Both the position numbers and the translations under genes were made by a program. A DNA stretch of 64,000 nucleotides. Origin: Sthenelais limicola. Its lineage: Eukaryota; Annelida; Polychaeta; Phyllodocida; Sigalionidae. The notes beneath the pieces were generated by a model. It was given only the letters and a program-made list of their open reading frames with translations, had not been told where the DNA came from and made no database searches. Location of the stretch: contig OW804102.1 of assembly GCA_942159475.1 (NCBI GenBank), forward strand, positions 24,928,684 through 24,992,683, given 5' to 3'. This document shows, one piece after another, positions 55,375-64,000 of the stretch. Numbering within the stretch: the stretch's first letter is position 1; every line of letters starts with the position of its first letter.

Positions 55375-55537
55375 GTGATACAGATAGCGATTAACTGTTT
55401 GGTTATAAGTACTATAGAGCTGATCGTATTGACAATAAAGATAATATATTAAAAACTCAAGGGGTGGCAGGTCGCAACATTCACCAAATAAGGAATATCA
55501 AGCATGATTCAGGGCTAAAACATACACTCTAGCCTGC
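55375..55537. other. Unique stretch
   Basis: No supported feature. Confidence 0.3.
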
Positions 55538-55762
55538 CGTATATTATACCTTCCTTGCGGGTAATATGGAACAACATAGGCTAGAGCATTGGAACTCATA
55601 CCGCAAACAGCGGGTAATAAAGCATGTGTATTACCCGCTACACTCGCCATTAACGTCCATAGAATACTCACTATTTTTACACCAGAAGTAGAGGGAAAGG
55701 TATGGTAAATATAGATTTTACCCTCGGGTGATATCCTTGTTCCATATTACACTTGGGCTAGC
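55538..55762 (-). mobile_element. Repeat family G, longer copy G2
   Basis: CTAGCCTGCCGTATATTATACC at the left and AATATGGAACAAG/GGGCTAGC complements toward the right give imperfect ends. The interior GCGGGTAATAAAGCATGTGT corresponds to G1 at 18846. Confidence 0.65.
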
Positions 55763-56282
55763 TACATAATTCTGTTTGTTCACTATGCTCACTGCCTGCA
55801 ATGGATATGCTTGCATGTATATAGAATATCAGGATTGACATTGGGCAATTTTGTCTATTTACCAAATGTGAATAAATCAAAATTATTCACTCATTTTTGT
55901 GAACTCATCTTATTAGGGCTGTAATATTGTTGCAGAGACGTACCCTTTTGGGATGTCAACAAATGCATATAATAGCAAAAAAACCTCATTGCCTGTTACA
56001 TCGGCATGGCAAGAGGTGTTGGTTGTTGTGTAGTGAGGTTGGGTCAGGGGGAGAGGCATATAACCAAGTCGTCTAAAAATGGCTCCTCCTTTGGGAAAAC
56101 ACATTTGATTGACAGCACCAAACTGTGACAAACAAACATAAATGAAAAGGGGGTTGGGCTTCCCTCTACCTCCCGCCCCTTCCTGCTCACCTAAATTAGG
56201 CCAACCATCAACCACCTTGTAATACCGGCTCCCATGTTAACACACTTGGGACGAGTCGTCAATGTTTCATCATAAGGAAACT
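55763..56282. other. Unique stretch, no gene seen
   Basis: A 100-codon minus frame (55913-56215) has no recognisable domain. Confidence 0.3.
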
Positions 56283-56345
56283 TCCCCCTTCTCCCCCCCC
56301 CCCCCCCCTCTTCCCCATCCGCCATCCGCCATCCGCCATCTTGCC
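56283..56345. repeat. Poly-C run and CATCCGC tandem
   Basis: About 14 C at 56295-56308, then four CATCCGC-type units whose cores (GCCATC) resemble half YY1 sites. Confidence 0.8.
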
Positions 56346-56380
56346 TTTCACTCATCTAACATTTTATCACTGCCCCATAA

Positions 56381-56545
56381 TCTGGGCATGCGCATCGCGC
56401 CTTTGTATAGGTCCAACATTTCCCGTTGGAGGTCGCGCTAATCAGGCCTATTCACTGCGGGCAGGAATCAATATCATGTTTCACTAAGAGACCGCCAGGT
56501 GGCCGTGTGTTCACACTGCCCGCCGCGAGATGGCCTCACAGTTTC
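56381..56545. promoter_or_regulatory. CpG element with CTCF-like site at 56.4 kb
   Basis: GGGCATGCGCATCGCGCC (56383, NRF1-type) and GAGACCGCCAGGTGGC (56488, CTCF-like) are followed by CTGCCCGCCGCGAGATGGCC. No GCAGACGAC. Composition matches the 37.1-kb element. Confidence 0.5.
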
Positions 56546-56660
56546 AATGGTTCGGATATAGGACGTTGACTTATTGCCTTACATTATGAAATATTTGTGG
56601 GAGAAAGCATCACATTGAAAGCGATTTTCTTGGTTGCTATACCTGGTTATATCTTGTTTA

Positions 56661-56832
56661 CAGCCTGAGGTGAGCGAGTCCTTCCAAACTGCGGGTAAGC
56701 CTCTTGCTAAGAACCGCAAAATGTCATCAGAATCCCATAAGGACGCCTACTTCAGCCATTAGCGCAGAAGGTGCCCAATCACTGACATACCATTCTTATC
56801 TGGTCTGAGCGGTTGTGACCCTAGACTGTTTA
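56661..56832 (+). mobile_element. MITE family E, copy E4
   Basis: GAGCGAGTCCTTCCAAACTG, AACCGCAAAATGTCATCAG and CATACCATTCTTATCTGG, ending CCCTAGACTG. The left end is decayed. Confidence 0.75.
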
Positions 56833-58121
56833 GTTTATAAAGTTTCCACTAGCGCTTTGAGGGAGGGCGAAAGTGACGTCTCTTGGCAGCTACTGGGTCC
56901 TAACTAAATGGTTATTTTGATATTCAGTGTTTACCCTAAATCATCCCAAATCATCAGGAGGTTAGGCTGGTCAGCACAAATAAACATATGGGTACTAGAA
57001 GTAGCATGTCGAACATCAATTAGGAGGTTTACTTGCGGAGCCCCCTGATCTCAATTACGTGACCGTATCCGTATCTTTTTCTGTTTAATTACGTCGCATT
57101 TTTATGCATACAAATTAAATAGTGAGATGAAACATTTTACTTGATATGTTACGTAACGTTTTTCCCGCGATGTTTTGCTCAACCTCTTTCTTCCTTTTAA
57201 CGTTTGTTTGTTTAATTATTAGAGATACGCGTACGTTTAGGTTTAGGTATAGGTTAGACTTGCTGAACCTCCCTATGTTTAGTGCAGGTAGTGAAACTGG
57301 TCAGTGTTGCATGATGGGAGACCAGGTTGCAAGGCATGATGGGAAATGATAAACTATGGAGCCATGTACTTTCTATGGATGGAGTAGTTCTCTAGTCACC
57401 GTCCAGGGGGCAGGGTAATAGCTGTAGTCTGGGGTGGTTAGGAAGGGTAGATGGACAGCAGATACGGGGAGGGGGGCGAAAATTGAAAAACGAAAAGACA
57501 GAAATGGAAGGAAAAGCGAAATAATACTATGATAGTGAAAACCATGGGCATGACCGAACGATATGAGAGGGACAAAGAAGGAGGACAACAGAGAGAGAAA
57601 ATAGAAAAAAATATAAGTTAATGATAACGGACACCTGCCTTGCAATTTCAACTTAATGAATTAATCACAATATGGACACTAAAAACCTTGAGCATATGAA
57701 CCCCTATGTCATATAACATATTGCTCCTTAACGGTCCCAATGTATGATCGCCTTCCAACCACTCTAACCATTAGGTTGTTGACGAACTTGTAATGATTTC
57801 AAGTCCGCGGGTTGTTGAATGTTAAACACCGGCTCCTGCTTAATTTAACTATAACATATTGCATGCCATATTATGTGGAGAAGTGGAGAAGTTGTCAAAT
57901 ATGGAGGTTGATATGAGTGCCATTAAGCATACTGTCACAAGCCGGCACAACCCATCCATCTCCGTGATTGGCATCTCCCTCTGACATTTCCCTTTCTCCT
58001 GCCACAATGTGACATTATAACAGCCAGGTCATGCTTTCCTCGGGTATATATTTCAGTCTTCGTGAATATATACCACCTGGCCTTTTAAATCAATCTTTGA
58101 AATTTCTTTTTCTCTCTCACA
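56833..58121. other. 1.3 kb without a gene
   Basis: TTTTTCCCGCGATG near 57159 is E2F-like, and CAGCATGATGGGA-type repeats occur at about 57308 and 57336. No coding signal. Confidence 0.35.
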
Positions 58122-58360
58122 AATTGGAGTTATTTGGAACAAATTGTTGTATTTTGAATAACATATATATATCAAGTGAGACCATGTCCTAGTTTAAAAA
58201 CATGTTTTGAGCTTGGGCTTCGTCTAGAACACTTGCGATTTTATCATTCTCTTGCAAGACCAATTGAGCATATTCCAACGATCTGACCCACATGGACATT
58301 TATATGGACAGGCCTATAATGGTCTGTATTGTGTATATCAAACTCCACAAATATGGCTTT
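58122..58360 (+). repeat. Dispersed repeat family K, copy K2
   Basis: GTTGTATTTTGAATAACATA then AGTGAGACCATGTCCTAG, then GGGCTTCGTCTAGAAC, matching 30684-30760. About 70 bp extra lies between shared blocks. Confidence 0.55.
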
Positions 58361-59251
58361 CTATAGGAGGAGAGCATTGGCGAAGTTAATCTAAATTTAC
58401 ATTAAAATCAATGATGAGTTGTTTACAAATGAGCCTGTTTGGGCTTGTACATACTGCATGAATGTGTCCCTTTTACCTATGCACATTGCGCCATAGCAAG
58501 CTTAATGTAGTACATACTGTGCATATTGGCTGCATTGGAAGAGTGCTTTTCACCAAGGCAAACACTTAGAATTGGTCTATTGTGGTCAATATATGGAGTT
58601 TTAATATTGATGTAGCTGATGGGATGTTTATCGCAATAGCTCATATTGAAAAGGCCCCCTTCCCACTCTCCACAACATCCACGAATTAAATATTTTACCC
58701 CTAAGGAATTGTGTCTATTTCTTTTGTATGATCAATTTAGAATAAGAAAGCCTGGGCGATATGAAAATATTTCCCTATGCATAGTTACTTTATTGTCCAA
58801 CGTTTTAGCCCTATTTGTTGACAATCTTTTAAAATTGTGTGTGGCTTAAAGATAACAAATACATAGCATTAAATATATTCATTTCAGCTCCAGCAAAGTA
58901 CCCTCGATTATTATAATAACCATTTAACAAAGAAAACTATAAAAAAAACTATAACAAAATAACATAGAAACCCAAGTGCGGCAACACATTTGGAAAAATC
59001 TTCTGCATAGGTTGAATACAGGGGACGGCCTACTAACACAGAGCAATAATTTACATACAAATCTGTTTTATTTTTGACCAGTAATCATTAAAGCAGTGGC
59101 GGACCACCTGTGTCTTAGAAACACACAATGTGCAGCTATATTCGTTCAGGGAGCAGCAGAGTCCGTATAAAAGCCGATGCTTTATGTGCCTCGGCGAGTC
59201 TGGGACTGTTTAACGGAGGTTGTTCATCTAAAGGTTTTGAGTAAGGTTAAG
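58361..59251. other. 0.9 kb AT-rich stretch, no gene seen
   Basis: No supported feature. Confidence 0.35.
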
Positions 59252-59725
59252 GCAGTTGTGGTAAGTGTTTGCGGTTTGCACTGCAAGAACGGCAGGTTCT
59301 CGGGATTCAAGGCGGTCCGTGAGGGTTCCTGGGGGCCATTCTAGGCCCAAAGTTGAGAGAGTCCCTTCAAACGGAGGGAAAGCCTCTTGCTTCAAACCCC
59401 AAAGTGTCATTATAATTCCATTAAGACCTCACAATGTCATTATAGTCCCATTAGAACGCCTAGTTCTAGGCCAGGAACTGATTAGTGAAGTTTGTGTCTA
59501 ATCACTGACATACCATTCTTATCTGATCCAAGGGTTTGGACCTAGACTGGGGGCGGTATTTCCAAGGTTCCTTGAGATACATTGATAGACTGTTTCCACC
59601 TTAACTTTATGTTCATTTAATATTCAAGTTCCCTTTATTAAGATTCATTCTGAGAGTTGTGAGTTGTGGTAAGTGTTGTTTGTTTGCACTACAAGAACAA
59701 TAGGTTCTTCGGGGCTTCTGAAAGT
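59252..59725 (+). repeat. Local duplication surrounding a MITE
   Basis: GTTGTGGTAAGTGTTTGCGG...TTTGCACTGCAAGAACGG at 59254-59295 recurs as GTTGTGGTAAGTGTTGTTTG...TTGCACTACAAGAACAA at 59665-59702. Each has GGTAAGTGTT, which would also serve as a splice donor. The family E element sits between the two copies. Confidence 0.6.
59340..59549 (+). mobile_element. MITE family E, full-length copy E2
   Basis: CTAGGCCCAAAGTTGAGAG at the left and GGTTTGGACCTAGACTG at the right. It contains a short internal duplication of the ATTATAATTCCATTAAGAC/ATTATAGTCCCATTAGAAC block. About 210 bp. Confidence 0.87.
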
Positions 59726-60069
59726 TTATTCGAGGTACCTTTAGAAAGTGTCATCTTTTTGTCCTAGAGATAATTTCATAACGCAATATGCCAGTATTTC
59801 GTACTGCCTTGATATGTATTCCTATATATATATGACACAAGTAGTTTATATTTTTACAAAAATTCTCATTTTACATTTTTCACACAACGATAATACATTC
59901 TGCACTAAATGGCCTCAGTAAAACCAAACACTTCTTCAAACGTGTTTTAAAGAATTTACTGCGACAAAAGTGTCCCAACATAAACGTTATAGCAGCCAAA
60001 GATCATCCCAATAAAGAAAGAAGAATGACTGCATAGCTTCCCAGGGAAGTCAATGAACTCTTGAGTACG
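59726..60069. other. Unique AT-rich stretch
   Basis: No supported feature. Confidence 0.3.
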
Positions 60070-60105
60070 TGATTCTTCCCGCCATTCACCAAATGTCGTC
60101 TGCTA
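60070..60105 (-). promoter_or_regulatory. E2F-type site plus GCAGACGAC motif
   Basis: TTCCCGCC (60076) and GTCGTCTGC (60095-60103) with an 11-bp gap. ACGTGA lies just left at 60068. The nearest comparable arrangement is at 33280-33308. Confidence 0.5.
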
Positions 60106-60630
60106 TTAACGTCTTTAATTTCCCTTGTAATTTTCAGGGAGTCGAAGGATGAACAATTTACTTCCAAAAAGTTCCACATAAATAAGGTTCGAAAAAAAGT
60201 TCACCATGAACTAACAGATCTTTCTAATCATTATAATACTCAAAGATACCTTGTAGGTCTTGTTTTCAGCCTCATTTAGTAGAATTTCCTAAATGCGTAG
60301 AGCTAGCGAATATACATTTATAGAATGATTATCTATAACTATGTGAATATTCCATAAGATGTATTTTCCAAGTGCTGGTACAGGATGCCCCCCAGTGAAT
60401 TATAATCTGAACCTATGACTTTCCCAGCATATTTTCTACTTTATACTTTGTTTTGATTTTTTCACTCTGAAGTGAAAGATACGACCCAGCCATTCTGAAT
60501 GAATAAAGGTTTTATGTCCTAAAAATTGGTCAGTGTGTTCAATGTTGGCGGGGTTTAAATTTGCTAGTGTATAGCCGTCTTACATCCATAAATGTTCTCT
60601 CTATAACGGTGTATATAACTGTAACAATTT
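60106..60630. other. Unique stretch with a family C-like scrap
   Basis: TAGTAGAATTTCCTAAATGCG near 60279 resembles the middle of family C. No gene seen. Confidence 0.3.
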
Positions 60631-60945
60631 AAGGGCAGAGAGAGAGGGAGAACGAGGGTGAGAGAGGGATAGAGGGGGATATAAAGAAGGAGAGGCGAGA
60701 GACAGAGATGGAGAGAAAGAGAGAGGGAGGATGAGAGAGTGAGAGAGAAGGAGAGAGAGAGGGAGAAACAGAGACAAGAAGAGAGAGGGAGAAACAGAGA
60801 GGATGACAGAAAGGAGGAGAAAGAGAGGGAGATAGTAAGAGAAAGGCAGAGAGAGAGAGAGGCAGAGAAAGAGAGGGATAGAGGAGGGGAGAGAGCAATG
60901 GAGAGAGAGAAAGTTCTCCTCTCTCTCTCTCTCTCCCATATCTAT
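60631..60945. repeat. GA tract ending in a CT tract
   Basis: About 285 bp of GAGAGA/GGAGA switches at 60911-60919 (GAAAGTTCTCC) to (CT)n, creating an inverted repeat at the junction. Frames of 97-119 codons on both strands are artefacts. Confidence 0.93.
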
Positions 60946-61155
60946 ACAGGTTCGACACACAGAGGGAGTCGATCTAGAGTGAATAAGCCCCCGCGAATTC
61001 CTGCAGGAAACTGCAGACTCATGGTGCTGTAACTCGACTAGGCGACGTCAGTGTAAGCGCGCTAAAACCTCTCATGTCCCAAGCCATGGACGCCACAGCC
61101 TTTCCGCCGGAAATCAATCGGGGTTATTTCCTCTTCCGCCAGGAAATCAATGAGT
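60946..61155. promoter_or_regulatory. CpG/ETS-like element at 61.1 kb
   Basis: GGCGACGTCAG (61041), AAGCGCGC, and two units TTCCGCCGGAAATCAAT (61102) and TTCCGCCAGGAAATCAAT (61134) about 32 bp apart. The GGAAAT cores are ETS-like. Confidence 0.4.
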
Positions 61156-61224
61156 CTGAGACAAGACACTTTAGATAGGTAAACTGACAGCAGTGTAATC
61201 AGTGCCATCTGTGAGGCCAGATCA

Positions 61225-61285
61225 CCATCCACCCCCTCACCCCCTCACCCCCTCACCCCCTCCTCACCCCTCACCCTCCCCCACT
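61225..61285. repeat. CACCCCCT microsatellite
   Basis: Five or so units of ACCCCCTC/CACCCCCT. G-quadruplex-prone on the minus strand. Confidence 0.85.
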
Positions 61286-61439
61286 GCGCAAATATGCTTC
61301 TACGCTTCTAGGTTAGTTACCTCGAGGGGGAGATGGGGGTTAGAGAGGGAAGTGGGGAGAAGGGGAAACATAGATAAGGTAAGGGGGTGCGTGGAGGGGG
61401 TAGAGGGAGTGGGTCGAGGTCGCCATGAGGAGACCAGGA

Positions 61440-61680
61440 CATATTTCAGGCCACACAGGTCGATTTCTATCAAGGATCGTAAAGTGGATATGGGAAAAGT
61501 CACGGTGATATGTACATCCAAGCTGGAGTTCGGATCCACATAGACACCAGCGGAATTTCAAGGCTTCCCTAACACAAGAACCTGGGCAAGATTTATTAGA
61601 GAGAGATCGTATCCAGGATCCTGAAGTGGACATGGCATAAAATCACCAAGATATGTTCACCTAAGCTGTAATACAAATTG
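61440..61680. repeat. Two-copy direct repeat, about 135 bp apart
   Basis: GATCGTAAAGTGGATATGGG, then GGTGATATGTACATCCAAGC, recur as GATCCTGAAGTGGACATGGC, then AAGATATGTTCACCTAAGC. Confidence 0.7.
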
Positions 61681-62254
61681 TGACCTGATATTTCTATATT
61701 TAAAGTTTGATGTTTCAATCTTTTTTTAAAAAAGAGTTTGCAGTATTTCAGGGTGGACAATTATGGGTAACGTAGCTAAAAATACACTCTATAAGATGGT
61801 TTTAGAAATACAGAGAAATAGTTGATACACTGTCCTGAAATTTGGTACATGTATTCATACGTCTTCCTGTGAATAAAAGACTTTGAAAAATATCAACTCT
61901 GCCGTTTGTGACTCACTTTCCAGTATATAAAACAATATCCAAGGGGACTTTAAACTATAGAGCACACGAGGTATATAATAAATACGGTCCCTACCTCCAC
62001 AAATATATATCCTCTTACAACTTCTCTGTGCCACCCCGACTAAAAGTCATTTATCGAGAGTGTATACTCAGAATAATAAACAATTTAGATCATCAACTTG
62101 TCTCTTCAAGTGACATTGGGAAAGGCAACAGCTGTCCGACATGAAGGGGCGGGGGGAGACTTATAGGGGGCGGAGTATAGGATTGGGGGCGTGGTGGGGC
62201 AAGGGTTAAGCTGTCGGTAATCTGCATAGATTGCAGAGAGTATGACATGGAAAT
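61681..62254. other. Unique stretch, no gene seen
   Basis: No supported feature. Confidence 0.3.
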
Positions 62255-62434
62255 CAACTCTCCTTCTCTCTGTCTCTCTGCTCTTCTATTCGTGTTAGGA
62301 TTAGGTTGCAAGACTCACTGAATCCCACGTCTGATTGACTAGGAAGGTTATAAAATGATGAAGGCTGTTTTAAGGGTTAATTTAATACTGACAGGCTGAA
62401 ATATATCTTGACAGAAATCAAAAGCGAGAAGTGG

Positions 62435-62732
62435 AGAATGAGGGGAGGGAGACAGCCATATGGACAGAAAGCGGGAAATAGAGACAGCCAGGGACAGATA
62501 GAGGAAGAGGGAGAGGGGCGGGGGACAGACATGTGGACACAAAGCGGGAAAGGGAGAGAGCCAGAGAGAGGGAGAGAGACAGAGGAAGAGAGAAGTAGAG
62601 AGACAGAGAGAGAGGGGAGGGGGACAGCCTTATAGACAGAAAGAGAGACAGCCAGAGAGAGAGAGGGAGAGAGACAGAGGAAGAGGGGGAGAGAAAAAGA
62701 GAGATAGAAGCATATAGGCAAACAGAGAGGAA
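62435..62732. repeat. GA-rich tract with 130-bp higher-order copies
   Basis: ACAGCCATATGGACAGAAAG (62452) recurs as GACAGACATGTGGACACAAAG (62523) and ACAGCCTTATAGACAGAAAG (62624) within the GA tract. Minus-strand frames of 153-158 codons are artefacts. Confidence 0.9.
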
Positions 62733-63194
62733 CGTATACATACAGTGAGAGGTAGAGGTACAGAACCATATCCAACCACCTCCACAACCCACCAAACCCA
62801 CTCCTAAACACCCTGCAGCTCTGCGACATTGCCCCCACACATACCAGCTATGAGCCCCATCACTTATTACAGGCCTCAGCCCGAAAGGCCACACTCCCTA
62901 TAAAGCAAAGAGCACACCCTTTATTTAAACCCATCAAGCGAGTTGTTTGAGCAAGCGAGCCCCTCAATCTGGGGCATATTGGGTCCATCATGCCTCATTA
63001 GACCCATCTCTAATCCTCTTCTCTATACACAATGGTAAATACACGGTATGGAGGACATAAAAGCCTGGTAACCTGTTGCCTTCAGGGCGAGCGATACTGA
63101 GGTTCTCCCCGGGCGATGGGGCGACATGGTGATGGGGCGATGTGGCGATGGTCTGTGTGCAGTGTGAGATGGTAGGTGTAATGGTGTTACAGTA
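62733..63194. other. Unique stretch with a short GGCGATG tandem
   Basis: GGGGCGACATGGTGATGGGGCGATGTGGCG-like units lie at about 63118-63150. No gene seen. Confidence 0.35.
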
Positions 63195-63645
63195 GTTTGG
63201 GGAGGGGAGGGGAATTGAGGAGGGAAGGGGAGCCAAAGGAAAAGAAGGGAAGGAAGATAAAGAGAGAAGAAAGAGGGAAGGGAAGAGACGGGATGCGAGA
63301 AGAAGAGAAGGGGGAAGACAGGAGAAGAGGGGGAAAAGGGACAGCTGAGGGAAGGGGAGCAAAATAAAAGGAAAGGGAGTAAAACAGGGAGTGAAGAGGG
63401 AAAGGGAAAGCGTGGGGAAGACAGTTATGGGGGGAGAGATACGGCCATGGAGCATTGGAAAGGGGAGAAAAGTGGGAAGGAAAAAGGGAGAAGAATAGGG
63501 AATCGGAGGAAATGACGGGAAGAGGGGAGGAAGGAAGATATCAGAAGAAAGAGAGAGGGAAAGGACGAAGAAAGGTGAGACGGACGAGAATGGGAGAAAT
63601 GTGAAGAGTGGAGGGGCAGAGAAGGCGAGACAGCGACAAAAAGAC
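63195..63645. repeat. GGA/GAA polypurine tract
   Basis: About 450 bp, purine on the plus strand. The 222-codon minus-strand frame that covers it is an artefact. Confidence 0.95.
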
Positions 63646-63954
63646 TGAAGCAACAAGCAGTGACCAAGTTCACGCTAACTACATCGCCTGCTTTGTGGAC
63701 ACTGAAATATATATGCTGGTGCTTCTAGTAGACTTTTCAGATCAAAGGACTGCAGGAGTGACAGACAGAGTGACTAATAGTATTCTCTGTATAGCTCGAG
63801 ATAGCATTTTTATATAAAGCTATAAAGATCTCTACAGTAAGACGCCTATATAATATATTCTCTATATATATATCTATATACTAAGTCATCCAGAATCACC
63901 ATTGAGAAAAGCCTGTTTCTCTACAGTAGCCTTCTACCAGGGCGAGTCCTCATT
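63646..63954. other. Unique AT-rich stretch
   Basis: No supported feature. Confidence 0.3.
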
Positions 63955-64000
63955 AGAGCTGCATTCTCCGCTATTACGACCAAACAAATCTTACCAGATT
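63955..64000 (+). mobile_element. MITE family A copy A12, cut by window end
   Basis: AGAGCTGCATTCTCCGCTATT and ACGACCAAACAAATC match the family left end. The rest lies beyond the window. Confidence 0.8.

Noticed and set aside
62988..63656. 222-codon minus-strand open frame
   Set aside because: Mostly covered by a GGA/GAA tract; low-complexity product.
1..64000. Bacterial, phage or viral origin
   Set aside because: No dense gene array, ribosome-binding sites, phage or viral protein frames; repeats and motif content are of animal nuclear type.

Overview
The window looks like animal nuclear DNA with no convincing protein-coding gene. It is most likely from an invertebrate bilaterian with a repeat-rich genome; I cannot name the species. 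Four things point this way. There are many short inverted-repeat (MITE-like) elements and one tRNA-derived SINE head. Long polypurine/polypyrimidine tracts and minisatellites are common. Compact CpG-rich patches carry motifs typical of animal promoters: CRE, NRF1, E2F, RFX X-box, CACGTG E-box, CCAAT, ETS, TCTCGCGAGA and CTCF-like. Finally, no open reading frame resembles a known protein; the long ones come from CT/GA tracts or minisatellites.

Layout. 0-9.3 kb: MITE remnants, four long CT/GA tracts, a 197-bp tandem repeat and a CpG element near 6.0 kb. 9.9-14 kb: the densest promoter-like zone (10.0, 12.1, 13.3 and 13.7 kb), with two very weak candidate first exons at 12254 and 13869. 14-23 kb: tandem and MITE copies, nuclear-receptor-like half-site arrays at 16.5-16.9 kb, and CpG elements at 18.0, 20.1 and 22.2 kb. 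23-34 kb: a 0.5-kb minisatellite, CTCF-like sites, purine tracts and two hairpin elements side by side at 32.5-32.8 kb. 34-47 kb: CpG elements at 34.2, 37.1, 40.3, 42.0, 44.0, 45.2 and 46.1 kb, a 73-bp-period minisatellite at 39.3-39.7 kb and a tRNA-type SINE head at 41.0 kb. 47-64 kb: more MITEs, CpG elements at 52.6, 56.4, 60.1 and 61.1 kb, and three GA tracts near the end.

The main finding is a recurrent 9-mer, GCAGACGAC, usually extended to GCAGACGACA(T/A)T. I count 18 exact copies on both strands by eye, against about 0.5 expected by chance. Apart from one pair they lie in different sequence contexts, so they are not simply copies of one repeat. Most sit in the CpG-rich patches. Six lie within 40 bp of an E2F-type TTCCCGCC, four of those at gaps of 11-14 bp, and several have a CTCF-like site nearby. 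I read this as the binding site of an unidentified factor acting at promoters, enhancers or boundaries.

At least eight dispersed repeat families (named A-H, J and K here) were found by comparing copies within the window. Their boundaries are by eye. All names of DNA-binding factors are motif matches only.
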